Below, one piece after another: positions 30,125 to 41,345 of a stretch of 64,000 bases of DNA (positions within the stretch are counted from its first letter, which is position 1; every line of letters starts with the position of its first letter). The stretch lies in contig NZ_NETK01000001.1 in NCBI RefSeq assembly GCF_002343915.1, positions 10,750,001 to 10,814,000 on the forward strand, given 5' to 3'. Position numbers and translations under genes: made by a program. Below the pieces are notes generated by a model, which had not been told where the DNA came from, made no database searches, and saw nothing but the letters and a program-made list of their open reading frames with translations. Origin of the DNA: Nannocystis exedens (GTDB lineage Bacteria; Myxococcota_A; Polyangia; Nannocystales; Nannocystaceae).

Positions 30125-33100
30125 TGCAGCACTGGTCTCGGTCCTGGCGCTGACCGCCGCCGCCCCGGCCTGCAAGCCGCGCGAGGGCACGAGCGAGCCG
30201 CACACCGAGGGCAGCGCGCGCGCGCGCCTCAAGGCGCTCGAGGCCCGCCTCAAGTCGCACCCCGACGACGACGACGCCTGGCGCGAGGCGGCCCACCTGC
30301 ACTGGCTGTTCCTCAAGCAGCCGGACAAGGCGCGGCCGATCCTCGACCGCCTGGCCGGCAAGGGCGACCCGGTCGCCCAGGCCTCGCGGATGATCTTCGC
30401 CGACGCCCGCCTCGACCTCAAGACGACCCGCAGCATGGCCCAGGCGCTGATCGTCGGCGCGACGAAGCCCGGCGCCGACGCCGAGGCCCGCCGCGTCCAG
30501 GTCGGCCTGGCCGAGCTGGCGGCGCGCCTGCTCAGCGAGAACCACGGCGAGCTGCCCGACGACGACGACGACTTCGTCCGCTTCTACGACAAGCTGGCGC
30601 GCGACCGCCTGCCGGTCGAGGTGGTCCAGCCGCTCGTCAGCCTGCGGGCCCAGATCGCCCGCCGCCTCGACCAGCCGTACCTGCAGTACTACGACCAGCA
30701 GGGCTGCGTGCGCGCGTTCCAGGTCGGCCCGGTCGAGGGCAGCCTCGAGGCGCTCGAGCTGCGGGCTGCCGCGAAGGACATGTCCTCCGGGACAGATAAG
30801 TTCAAGGCCGACCCGGCGGCGGTGCTGACGCCGCTGGCCTGCGCGGTGCGCACGTGGAACCTGACGCCGCGCGGCGGGGTGAGGCGCATGCGCACGAGCC
30901 TGGCTGTCCCCGGGGACAGCCTCGTCCTCGGCCTGTCGAGTCAGGAGCCGATGCGGGTCTACCTCGACGGCAAGCCGATCTTCCGCAGCGATCGCAGCGA
31001 CCGCTGGCCGGCCGCCGACAACCTGCTGCAGCTCAAGGTCGCGCCCGGGCCGCACCGGCTCGAGGTCCACACCGCGGCCGCGCGCGAGAAGACGTGGGTG
31101 CTGGTGCGGGCCACCGACGTCGCCGGCAAGCCGATCGCGGCGACCGCCGACGGCCCCGCGGCGACCACCCCGTTCACCGGCGAGCCGGTGCGGATCGGCC
31201 ACCACGAGATGCTGGCCGACCGCGGGCCGCTGGCCGGGCCGAGCTACCTGCCGCTGCGCGCGTACCTGGCGGCCGCCGACGCGCTGGCCGAGGGCGACTC
31301 CGACGCCGCCGAGCGCTACACCGGCAACCTGCAGGCCTACGGGCCCGACTTCCCCGAGGGCCAGGTGCTGGTCGCGGCGTTCGAGATCGCCGATCCGACG
31401 CGCGAGCGCAACGCCTCGACGTCGCGTCAACGCGAGGCGATCGAGGAGGCCCTGCGGCTCGCGCCCGACCTCGACCGCGCGCGCGTCCGCCTGCTCGAGC
31501 TCGACCTCGAGAAGAACGAGATCAGCGAGGTCGAGGCGGCCCTGGCCGCGCTGCCCGACAAGGCGCTGCGCCACGTGCCCGGCGAGCTGGTCCGCTTCGC
31601 CACCTACCTCGCCCGCGGCAACGAGCCGCTGGCCGAGGCCGCGCTCGCGCGGGCCGCCGCGATCCACCCGCGCGCGTGCGCGGTGCTCAAGGCCCAGCGC
31701 ACGCTGGCCCAGCGGCGCAGCGAGGTCGCCCGCGAGGACGGGCTGGCGATCGAGCTCGAGCGCTGCGCCGGCACCACCGGCTCGCGCGCGGCCCTGGCGT
31801 TCCGCCGCGGCCGCAACGCCGACGCCCGGGCGCTGCTCCTCAAGCTGCTCGAGCGGACCCCCGACGACATCGACGTGATCGAGCAGCTGGCCGAGCTCGA
31901 GATCTCCGAGGGCAACTATCCGGCCGCGATCGCGTGGCGCAAGAAGATCCTGGCGCTGCGGCCGTTCGGCGCGCGCACGCTGGTCGCCACCGCCGACCTG
32001 CAGGCCCGCGCCGGCGACCCCGCCGCCGCGCGCGCCAGCGTGAAGGCGGCGCTGGAGAAGGCGCCGCAGAGCTCGGCGCTGCACACGATCGCCGCCGGCC
32101 TCGGGATCCCCGACGACCTGCAGCTGCTGCGCGTCGACGGCGTGCCGCTGGTTGCAGCCTACCGGGCCGGAAACTTCGCGGTCGCCGCCCCGGCCGGCGC
32201 CGGGTCGGCCCCGCGCCCGAGCGACTACGAGGGCGCGAGCGAGGTGCTGGTGCTCGATCGCAGCGCGATCCGGGTCTACGAGGACGGCAGCCAGCGCCAG
32301 ATCGTCCACACCATCGTCGAGCTGCGCAGCAAGGAGGCGATCGATCGCTACGGCGAGATCACGCCGCCCGAGGGCGCGCGGGTGCTGACCCTGCACACGA
32401 TCAAGGCCGACGGCACGGTGTTCGAGCCGGAGTCGATCCCGGAGAAGAGCGGCCTCAGCCTGCGCGGGCTGCAGATCGGCGACTGCGTCGAGTACGAGCT
32501 GCTGCTCGACCGCGAGCCGCTGGGCCTGCTCCCCGGCTACATCGACCTCACCACGTTCCGCTTCCAGTCGGCCGAGACCCCGTTCCACGTGTCGGAGCTG
32601 CTGGTCGCGCACCCGAAGTCGGTGGCGATCAAGGTCGACCGGCGCGCCGGCGCGCCGGCCACCGTCGAGGGCAAGCTGGCCGGCACCGACCTGGTCTTGA
32701 AGACGTGGAAGGTCGAGCGCTCGAAGCGGATCGGCGTCGAGCCGCAGATGCGCCACATCCTCGACGAGGTGCCGTCGGTCCGCGTCTACACCGACGTCGA
32801 CCCGAACAAGTGGCTCGCCAGCCTGGGCCTGCGGATCTACACCGGCCAGCGCGCCAACCCCGAGCTGCGCACGCTCGCCGCCAACCTGACGCGCAACGCG
32901 AGCACCCCGCAGGCCAAGCTGCAGGCGCTGTGGTCGTGGGTGGTCGAGGAGGTCGAGGAGGGCGGCGACATCACGGCGCCGGCCACCGCGACGCTGTCGG
33001 CCCGCCGCGGCAACCGACTGACGCTGCTGAAGGCGCTGCTGCGCGAGGCCGGCGTGCGCTCCGAGCTGTGGCTGGCCCGCGACAACTTCGCCCTCAAACC

Positions 33101-33962
33101 GTTGCCCGGCGGCAGCCCGATGCTCGAGGGCTACGAGGTGCCGATCCTGGCCGTCGACACCGGCGGCAAGGCGCCGACGATGGTGCTCACGAGCTCGAAG
33201 GTGCTGCCGATCGGCTACCTCATGCCGGGGCTGTCGCAGGCCCAGGGCATGCGGGTCCAGCTCGGCGAGGACGAGCCGGCGCCCGGCCCGGTCCGCCTGC
33301 CGGCCTCGCCGCCGGCCCTGGCCGACCGCCGCAGCTACGAGCTCGAGCTCGAGCTGGCGCGCGACGGCACCGGCACGCTGCGCGGCACGATCGAGCTCCA
33401 GGGCATGGAGGCCGCGGCCTGGCGCGAGGGCCTGCGCACGCTCGACGCCGACCGGATCAGCGAGGGCTTCGAGCGCGCCGAGCTGGGCGCGATCCTGGTC
33501 GGCTCGGGCGCCGAGCTGGTCGACCTCGACATCGAGCACAAGCTCGACTTGCCGAAGCCGCTGCGGCTGCACTTCACCGCCAAGGTCCGCGGCGCGATCG
33601 TGCAGCAGGGCGGGGAGCTGCTCATGCGCGCCAACTCGGTGCCGATGAACATGGGCCTCAACTACGCCTCGCTGCCGCAGCGCCGGACCGGCTGGGTGAT
33701 GCCCTACGCGCCGCTGCTCGAGGCCAGCCTGACGATCAAGCTCGACGGCGCCGCCTTCACCGCGCCGCCGACCGAGGAGACGATCGAGGGCCCGTTCGGC
33801 ACCTACCGCCGCACCGTCAAGCAGGTCGCCCCCGGGCAGATCACGCTGACGACGCGCTCGACCCTGGTGACGGGCAGCTACGAGGCGGCCCGCTACCCCG
33901 AGATCGTCGACTACACGCGCAAGATCAAGGCGGCCGAGGACCAGGTCATCCGCGCGAAGTGA
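30114..33962 (+). CDS. DUF3857-transglutaminase-fold lipoprotein, probably catalytically dead
   Basis: A 1282-residue lipoprotein (MSLRAALVSVLALTAAAPAC). Its overall plan is that of the preceding protein: helical repeats, DUF3857 (TIVELRSKEAIDRYGEI) and a transglutaminase-like fold. At the position of the catalytic Cys motif it reads SARRGNRLTLLKALLREAG, so the Cys is missing, and no other family nucleophile is apparent. Paired active and inactive paralogues suggest that the second has become a binding or structural partner. An earlier ATG at 30072 exists, but the lipoprotein signal starts here. Three 14-bp units lie at 30763-30791 and another pair at 30901/30915. Confidence 0.83.
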   Translation: MSLRAALVSVLALTAAAPACKPREGTSEPHTEGSARARLKALEARLKSHPDDDDAWREAAHLHWLFLKQPDKARPILDRLAGKGDPVAQASRMIFADARLDLKTTRSMAQALIVGATKPGADAEARRVQVGLAELAARLLSENHGELPDDDDDFVRFYDKLARDRLPVEVVQPLVSLRAQIARRLDQPYLQYYDQQGCVRAFQVGPVEGSLEALELRAAAKDMSSGTDKFKADPAAVLTPLACAVRTWNLTPRGGVRRMRTSLAVPGDSLVLGLSSQEPMRVYLDGKPIFRSDRSDRWPAADNLLQLKVAPGPHRLEVHTAAAREKTWVLVRATDVAGKPIAATADGPAATTPFTGEPVRIGHHEMLADRGPLAGPSYLPLRAYLAAADALAEGDSDAAERYTGNLQAYGPDFPEGQVLVAAFEIADPTRERNASTSRQREAIEEALRLAPDLDRARVRLLELDLEKNEISEVEAALAALPDKALRHVPGELVRFATYLARGNEPLAEAALARAAAIHPRACAVLKAQRTLAQRRSEVAREDGLAIELERCAGTTGSRAALAFRRGRNADARALLLKLLERTPDDIDVIEQLAELEISEGNYPAAIAWRKKILALRPFGARTLVATADLQARAGDPAAARASVKAALEKAPQSSALHTIAAGLGIPDDLQLLRVDGVPLVAAYRAGNFAVAAPAGAGSAPRPSDYEGASEVLVLDRSAIRVYEDGSQRQIVHTIVELRSKEAIDRYGEITPPEGARVLTLHTIKADGTVFEPESIPEKSGLSLRGLQIGDCVEYELLLDREPLGLLPGYIDLTTFRFQSAETPFHVSELLVAHPKSVAIKVDRRAGAPATVEGKLAGTDLVLKTWKVERSKRIGVEPQMRHILDEVPSVRVYTDVDPNKWLASLGLRIYTGQRANPELRTLAANLTRNASTPQAKLQALWSWVVEEVEEGGDITAPATATLSARRGNRLTLLKALLREAGVRSELWLARDNFALKPLPGGSPMLEGYEVPILAVDTGGKAPTMVLTSSKVLPIGYLMPGLSQAQGMRVQLGEDEPAPGPVRLPASPPALADRRSYELELELARDGTGTLRGTIELQGMEAAAWREGLRTLDADRISEGFERAELGAILVGSGAELVDLDIEHKLDLPKPLRLHFTAKVRGAIVQQGGELLMRANSVPMNMGLNYASLPQRRTGWVMPYAPLLEASLTIKLDGAAFTAPPTEETIEGPFGTYRRTVKQVAPGQITLTTRSTLVTGSYEAARYPEIVDYTRKIKAAEDQVIRAK

Positions 33963-33991
33963 GGGCCCGGCCGCCGAGCCGCGCGGTCGGG

Positions 33992-34190
33992 CGCATGTCC
34001 TGAAGCCCGTGTCTCGCGGCTCGGTTCATGCGAGCCGCGCGGGCGGCCGCATGCCATGAAAGGACATGCCGCTCGGCTCGGGTCGTACGAGCCGCAGCGC
34101 TCTTCGTCGAGCGCATGTCCTGGAGGGCATGTCTCCAAGCGCATGCCCGTTCGAGCATGCCCTCGAGGACATGCCCGAACGCTCATCGAC
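33992..34190. repeat. Long palindrome array at a convergent junction, six contiguous 14-bp units
   Basis: Contiguous units start at 34112, 34126, 34140, 34154, 34168 and 34182. Looser copies lie upstream at 33992, 34006, 34048 and 34063. Cores are GCATGTCC, GCATGCCC or ACATGCCC. It occupies most of the 240-nt gap before the Lon gene. Confidence 0.8.
34016..34094. terminator. Two hairpins with the same stem
   Basis: GCGGCTCG (34016-34023) pairs with CGAGCCGC (34031-34038), and CGGCTCG (34074-34080) pairs with CGAGCCG (34088-34094). Both have 7-nt loops with different sequences. Placed between convergent genes, they are candidate bidirectional terminators, although neither has a T-tract. Confidence 0.4.
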
Positions 34191-34202
34191 GCCGGCGCGC
34201 CG

Positions 34203-36602
<2,400 letters not shown>

Positions 36603-36661
36603 CGGCGGGGAGGTTAGCCGATCTGCGCCGCCTCGCCGCGCCGCTCTGGTAAAAGAGCCGC

Positions 36662-38527
36662 GTGTCCGCGGGCCCTGCCGCCTCCGAGATCGTGCCGCCC
36701 TCGCCCGGGCCTCCGCCGGTCGTGGCCGACCTCGGCGGCGTCGCGGTCGCCGCAGGGGTCGGTTTGGCCGCGGGCCTGTCGGTGCCGCTGACGTGGGGCG
36801 TCGTCCCGGCCGTCCTGGCCGGCCTCGGCGCGCTCGTGCTGGTCGCGCGCCGCGGCCCGGGAGCCCCCGATCCGGCCGTGGTCGCCGCGCTGCCGAGAGC
36901 GCGCCGGATCGCGCTGGCGGCCCTGATCCTGGCCCCGGCGATCCCGCTCGCCACCGTCGCCGCGCGGGCGATCGCGGGGGTCGTGGTCGCCTATCCGGCG
37001 GCGCTGTGGGCGGCCGCGCCGGCCCTGCTCGCGGCCCTGGTCTTGCCGCTGGTTTGGCCCCTGCTCCGAAGGACATGGTCACAAGGACTTGTCCTTTGCG
37101 CCCTGGTCTTCGGGACATTCGCGGCCGGGGCCGGCGGGGCCCGCTTCGAGGCCGCGGGGGCCCACGCGCGCGGCGAGACGTGGGGCGGGCCGATCCTCGG
37201 CATCCACCCGTTCCAGACCACCGCGATCGTGATCGACGGCTACGGGCCGTTCGACCTGCCGATCAACGACTACGTCGAGCCCGACGGCAGCAAGGGCTAC
37301 GGACCGGCGGCGCTGGCCGAGGCGCTGACCCGTGACCTGCACAAGATCGCCGAGCTGCAGTACGCCGAGCACGGCCCGGCGCGCGCGCACAAGGCGTTCG
37401 CCGAGGCGACGGTGGTCGCCGAAGATCTGCCCGAGGCGCGCGAGCGGCTCGACCGCCCGTCCGAGGCGCCGACCGAGCCGCGCCTCCACGTGACCTCGGG
37501 CGGGGTCGGGCGCGCCTCGCGGGTCGAGTTCGTGTGCCCCGGCGCGCCCAACGACCCGCGGCCGCGCAAGCCCGACGCGGTGATGGAGCGCATGTGCCCC
37601 GACAAGTACAGCTCCGAGGCCAGCGCCGGGCTCGGGCTGACCGGGCGCTGGACCGGCTACACCGAGGTGCTGGGCCAGCCGCGGCTGTCGCTGGGGCGCG
37701 CGCTCGGGTGGCCGCGCGAGCGGGTGACCGGCGAGCTGCGGGCGTGGGCCTGGATCGCGCTCGGGCTGGTGTTCCTGGCCGCCTGCGGGCCGCGCGGGCG
37801 GGCCGCGGCCGGGCTGTCGCGCTGGGGCGGGGCGGTCGCCGCGATCGCGGCTGTCCTTTCGATCCTGCTCCTCGTGCCAGGTCTCTCGGTACAGGTCGAG
37901 GCCTGGGCCCGCCCGGCCGCCTGGGAGGCGCCCTGGGCGCTGGCGCCGTGGGTCGCGCTCCTGGCCCTCGGGTCAGGTCACGCCGCGATCGCGGCCGGGC
38001 CGGCGCGGGCGGAGAGGGGCGGCTGGCGCGGCCTGGTCGCGCGGGCCTTGCCGCTGGTCGCCGGCACGGCGGGGCTGGCGTGCAGCCTGGCGGCCTCGAC
38101 GTGGTGGACGCCGGTGCTGACGCCGCCGACAGGTCCGGCGCAGGCGTTGCCGCTGGCGGGGGTGATCGCCGGGCTGGGGGAGGGGCTCCACCGCAGCAGC
38201 GGGCTTGGCATCGACGTCGCCGAGGGGGTCGTCGCCGCCTCCGCCGTGGCGCTGCTGGTCGGCCTGCTGGCGGCGTTGCTCGGCCCGGTGGTGCGGTTCG
38301 CGGGATCTGCGCTCGCGCCGCGCAGGCCGGTGCTGGCGGCCCACGGTGCCCTCCTCGCGGTGATCGTCCCGGCGGCGCTGCTCGTGCTGTCGCGCATGTC
38401 GGCGGGGGCGGCGGCCCTGCTCGCGCCGGCCGCGGCGATGGCGTGGATGGCCGGCACGGGGCTCGCGCTGGCGGTGCCGGGGGGCGGCGCTGGCCCGCGA
38501 TCGCCGAGCACCTGCTGGCCGCCGTGA
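36662..38527 (+). CDS. Polytopic membrane protein of unknown function (frameshifted near 3' end)
   Basis: A 621-residue integral membrane protein I do not recognise. Several N-terminal hydrophobic segments precede a soluble part of ~190 residues (GETWGGPILGIHPFQTTAIV, EFVCPGAPNDPRPR), followed by about seven more spans. The last hydrophobic segment is interrupted: after a run of six G at 38479-38484 the frame gives PSTCWPP and a stop, while the next frame continues as a further plausible membrane helix to 38685. One extra G would restore a ~674-residue protein. The GTG start at 36662 lies 60 nt from the divergent lon start. Two multi-unit 14-bp arrays are embedded in it (37058, 37848). Confidence 0.7.
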   Translation: MSAGPAASEIVPPSPGPPPVVADLGGVAVAAGVGLAAGLSVPLTWGVVPAVLAGLGALVLVARRGPGAPDPAVVAALPRARRIALAALILAPAIPLATVAARAIAGVVVAYPAALWAAAPALLAALVLPLVWPLLRRTWSQGLVLCALVFGTFAAGAGGARFEAAGAHARGETWGGPILGIHPFQTTAIVIDGYGPFDLPINDYVEPDGSKGYGPAALAEALTRDLHKIAELQYAEHGPARAHKAFAEATVVAEDLPEARERLDRPSEAPTEPRLHVTSGGVGRASRVEFVCPGAPNDPRPRKPDAVMERMCPDKYSSEASAGLGLTGRWTGYTEVLGQPRLSLGRALGWPRERVTGELRAWAWIALGLVFLAACGPRGRAAAGLSRWGGAVAAIAAVLSILLLVPGLSVQVEAWARPAAWEAPWALAPWVALLALGSGHAAIAAGPARAERGGWRGLVARALPLVAGTAGLACSLAASTWWTPVLTPPTGPAQALPLAGVIAGLGEGLHRSSGLGIDVAEGVVAASAVALLVGLLAALLGPVVRFAGSALAPRRPVLAAHGALLAVIVPAALLVLSRMSAGAAALLAPAAAMAWMAGTGLALAVPGGGAGPRSPSTCWPP

Positions 38528-38685
38528 TCGTGGTCGTGGCGGGCAGTCAGGCCCTGGCGGCGCAGTCCAACCGGACCATGTGGATCGCCCTCGGGTTCGG
38601 GGTCCTGATCACCCTCGCAGGGCTGGTGCTGCTCCCGCGGGTCCGTTCCGCGTCGGATTCTGCTACCCCTGGGCCTCGGCCATGA
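38485..38685 (+). other. Out-of-frame tail of the membrane protein
   Basis: Read in the frame shifted relative to the gene start, this stretch encodes WPAIAEHLLAAVIVVVAG, a short loop, then WIALGFGVLITLAGLVLLP and a basic end, stopping at 38685. It has the composition of the missing C-terminal helices and no start codon of its own. A sequencing or assembly error in the G run, a real mutation, or programmed frameshifting would each explain it. Confidence 0.65.
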
Positions 38686-38746
38686 TCCTGGGGCTTCTCA
38701 GGCCAAAATCAGACCGCTATCATCCCCGCGCTTCCCAGACCCGCAC

Positions 38747-40012
38747 ATGACCGCAGCCATCACGTCGTCTCGCCCGTCGCCGCTCCTCCGCGCCTTCACC
38801 GGCGTCCTCTGTGCGGCGCTCGCCTTCTCGCCGTTGCCCGCGGCTGCGTCTTCGCCGGCGTCCTTCGGCATGTTCGCCGCGGCGCCGGCCCCTGCTTCGA
38901 CCGGCAACACCATCGGTCTGTTTCGCCTCAGCGGCGACGCGGCGGCGGCCGAGGCGCTGCGCTCGCAGATCCTCACCGACATGAGCGCCGCCGGGTACAA
39001 CGTCAAGGGCGTCGCGCTCGACATCGACGGCGCGGCCGGCAAGGTCAAGTGCAAGGGCGGGGCCGACGCGTGCGTCGGCAAGGTCATCGAGTGGCTCAAC
39101 AAGGGCGCCGCCAAGTCCGGCACCGTCTACGACTACCTGATCTACGGCACCGTCGGCGGCCCGAACGCGCCGAGCACGATCGTCATCTACGACGTCGCCA
39201 AGAAGGCCAAGGTCAAGGAGTTCACGCCGTCGATCAACCCCGACGACCTGATCCTCCCGCTCGCGCTGCCGCGGGCGATGGTCGCCTCGCTGAACAACTA
39301 CCGCACGCCGCCGGCCCCGGCCACGCCCGAGGAGCAGAAGATCCTGGCCGAGCTCGACGAGCCGGCCAAGACGCCCGAGGAGCTGGCGGCCGAGAAGGCG
39401 GCCATCGACGACGCCGTCGGCAAGGTCGCGGCCGGCCAGGGCGAGCTCATCGACACCAGCAACGTCAAGGTCGACCTCAAGAAGGACTTCAAGGAGTTCT
39501 GCCGCACCGGCCCGCCGAAGCCGCGCGTCAACAAGGACGACCCGAAGGACCTGCGCCCGGTGTGCAAGCGCGGGCCGATCTTCGGCTACTTCCAGACCCG
39601 CGCGTGGGTGGCCCTCGGCCTCACCGCCGGCGCGCTGCTCACCACCGGCATCTTCTACTCGCTCGGCCTCGCCGCCCGCGGGCCCTACAAGTCGGCGCTC
39701 GACGACCTCAACAACTCGGGCCTCGACAAGACCGACCCGCTGCAGTCCGACGAGTACACCGTCATGGCCTCCGACGTGGCCGACAAGGGCAACACGATGC
39801 GCAACCGCCTGATCGGCGGCGACGTCGCCCTCCTCACCACCGTCCTGCTCGCCGGCGTCCTCGCCGTCATCATCTACCAGGACCGCACCGACGCGAAGGA
39901 CTACATCAAGACCGAGAAGAGCCTCAAGTCGGTGTCGCGGATCCAGAACGTCCGCGGCGGCCCGATCCTCAGCCGCGGCATGCAGGGCTTCGGCTTCGGC
40001 TTCAACTTCTGA
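38747..40012 (+). CDS. Secreted or membrane protein of unknown function, 421 aa
   Basis: The N-terminus (RAFTGVLCAALAFSPLPAAA) is a signal peptide. The first domain, ~50-190, looks alpha/beta (NTIGLFRLSGDAAAAEALRS, YDYLIYGTVGG, STIVIYDVAKK). A charged linker leads to two hydrophobic segments (AWVALGLTAGALLTTGIFY and LLTTVLLAGVLAVIIY) that could anchor it, and the chain ends with the aromatic GFGFGFNF. The family is unknown to me; similar architectures occur in myxobacterial proteins of the TolB/adventurous-motility type, but I see no diagnostic motif. TATCAT about 30 nt upstream is a possible -10. A strong hairpin follows the gene. Confidence 0.7.
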   Translation: MTAAITSSRPSPLLRAFTGVLCAALAFSPLPAAASSPASFGMFAAAPAPASTGNTIGLFRLSGDAAAAEALRSQILTDMSAAGYNVKGVALDIDGAAGKVKCKGGADACVGKVIEWLNKGAAKSGTVYDYLIYGTVGGPNAPSTIVIYDVAKKAKVKEFTPSINPDDLILPLALPRAMVASLNNYRTPPAPATPEEQKILAELDEPAKTPEELAAEKAAIDDAVGKVAAGQGELIDTSNVKVDLKKDFKEFCRTGPPKPRVNKDDPKDLRPVCKRGPIFGYFQTRAWVALGLTAGALLTTGIFYSLGLAARGPYKSALDDLNNSGLDKTDPLQSDEYTVMASDVADKGNTMRNRLIGGDVALLTTVLLAGVLAVIIYQDRTDAKDYIKTEKSLKSVSRIQNVRGGPILSRGMQGFGFGFNF

Positions 40013-40035
40013 GCCGCCGCGCCGCGGCGTGACCC

Positions 40036-40066
40036 GAGGGCCCGTCGCCACCCGGCGCGGGCCCTC
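40036..40066 (+). terminator. Strong hairpin after the 421-aa protein gene
   Basis: GAGGGCCCG (40036-40044) pairs with CGGGCCCTC (40058-40066). The loop itself contains CGCC/GGCG, which extends the stem past a bulged T to an ACCC tetraloop. Only a weak T-containing stretch follows. This is a likely terminator in the 372-nt gap before the DUF2236 gene. Confidence 0.6.
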
Positions 40067-40093
40067 TCGCGTTGGGTCGCCGGCTCGCGGAGC

Positions 40094-40149
40094 GGGATTC
40101 CCGTATGGACATGTTTGATAGGACATGTCTTTACGAGCATGGCGTTGGG
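40094..40149. repeat. Array of four 14-bp units
   Basis: Unit starts 40094 (degenerate, GGGATTCCC), 40108 (GACATG), 40122 (GACATGTC) and 40136 (AGCATG). It lies between the terminator hairpin and the DUF2236 gene. The remaining 235 nt up to 40384 show only ATACGATCG (40358-40366) and a ribosome-binding site. Confidence 0.7.
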
Positions 40150-40384
40150 ATCCTGGCGGGCCGAGCGAGGGCGCGTGCCGTCGAAGCCGCCGACGGCGGT
40201 GGCCGACCACACGCCGCGGGCGGCCGCGACGTGGGGCCCGGAAGCGACAGGAGAGCCGGATTCGAGTCGATATCTTCGAGCGCGCGGCTGTCACGATGGC
40301 TGGCGCGGCAGACGGGCCGCTTCGTGGGGCGGGTTGCCGGGGGCCCGACGAACCGTCATACGATCGCTGCCCGGGAGGCGCGGC

Positions 40385-41317
40385 ATGGACTCCAGTGGTT
40401 CGCAGACAAATTACATGGGGTGGCGGATCGACTACGCAAATCCACGGGGCGAGCCCGGCTTCGTCGGTCCGGACTCGGTGCACTGGCGCATCTACAAAAA
40501 TCCCGTGGCGCTCGGGATCGGCGGCGTGGCGGCGGTGCTGCTGGAGTTCGCGGATCCGCGGATCCGCAGCGGCGTGTGGGATCACTCGACGTACAAGGCC
40601 GACCCGGTCGGCCGCTCGCGGCGGACCGCGATCGCGGCGATGGTCGGCGCGTACGGGCCGCAGAGCGCGGCGAGGCGGGTGATCGCCGGCGTCAACAAGC
40701 TGCACGCGAAGGTGACCGGCTCGACGCCGGCCGGCGAGCCGTACCGCGCCCTCGATCCGGAGTTGCTCGATTGGGTCAGCGCGACCGCGGTGTACGGGTT
40801 TCTCACCGCATACGACCGGTTCGTCGCGCCGGTGTCGGCCGCCGACCGGCGCCGCTACTTCGCCGAAAGCGGGCCGGTCGCGCGCCTCTACGGGGTCCAG
40901 AACGTCCTCGCGAGCGAGGCGGACTTCGAGGCGATGATGCACCGGCTGGCGCCCCGGTTCGAAGCGCACCCGATCGTCGACGAGTTCCTCACCATCGTGA
41001 AGACGGGGAAGGGGCAGGCCCGGGGGCTCGGGTTCTTCTACCGGGCCATGGCGCGCGCGGCGGTGTCGATCGTGCCGGCGGCGGTCCGTGCCAAGCTGCA
41101 GCTCGGCCCCGAGTACGACCTGAGCGCGATCGACCGCGCGCTCGTGCGAGCGGCCGCCGCGCTGGCGGAGCGCTTTCCGGCCAAGGACTCGCCCGCGACG
41201 CAGGCGCCGCTGCGCTTCGGCTTGCCGGCGAATTTCTTGTACTTGAGCCGGCGGCGGCAGGAGGCGCTGCTGGCTCGCGCGTCGGCGCCGGCGGCCACGG
41301 CCACCGAGCCCGGGTGA
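40385..41317 (+). CDS. DUF2236 / MpaB-type oxygenase-like protein
   Basis: A 310-residue alpha-helical protein of the rubber-oxygenase catalytic (latex-clearing protein/MpaB) superfamily, which binds haem in characterised members. Family features are R-x-x-x-T near the start of the helical core (RSRRTAIAAMVGAYGP), then VIAGVNKLHAKVTGSTPAGEPYRALDPELLDWVSAT (shown in pieces of the usual order), and GLPANFLYLSRRR at the end. The His in NKLHAKV and the Arg are candidate haem-pocket residues. The ATG follows a GGGAGG ribosome-binding site by 6 nt. Substrate unknown. It converges with miaB, 28 nt away. An ATACGATCG sequence upstream resembles the operator of the TetR gene at 44632. Confidence 0.8.
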   Translation: MDSSGSQTNYMGWRIDYANPRGEPGFVGPDSVHWRIYKNPVALGIGGVAAVLLEFADPRIRSGVWDHSTYKADPVGRSRRTAIAAMVGAYGPQSAARRVIAGVNKLHAKVTGSTPAGEPYRALDPELLDWVSATAVYGFLTAYDRFVAPVSAADRRRYFAESGPVARLYGVQNVLASEADFEAMMHRLAPRFEAHPIVDEFLTIVKTGKGQARGLGFFYRAMARAAVSIVPAAVRAKLQLGPEYDLSAIDRALVRAAAALAERFPAKDSPATQAPLRFGLPANFLYLSRRRQEALLARASAPAATATEPG

Positions 41318-41345
41318 CCGCGCGGCGGCGCTGGTCGTCCGCCGC

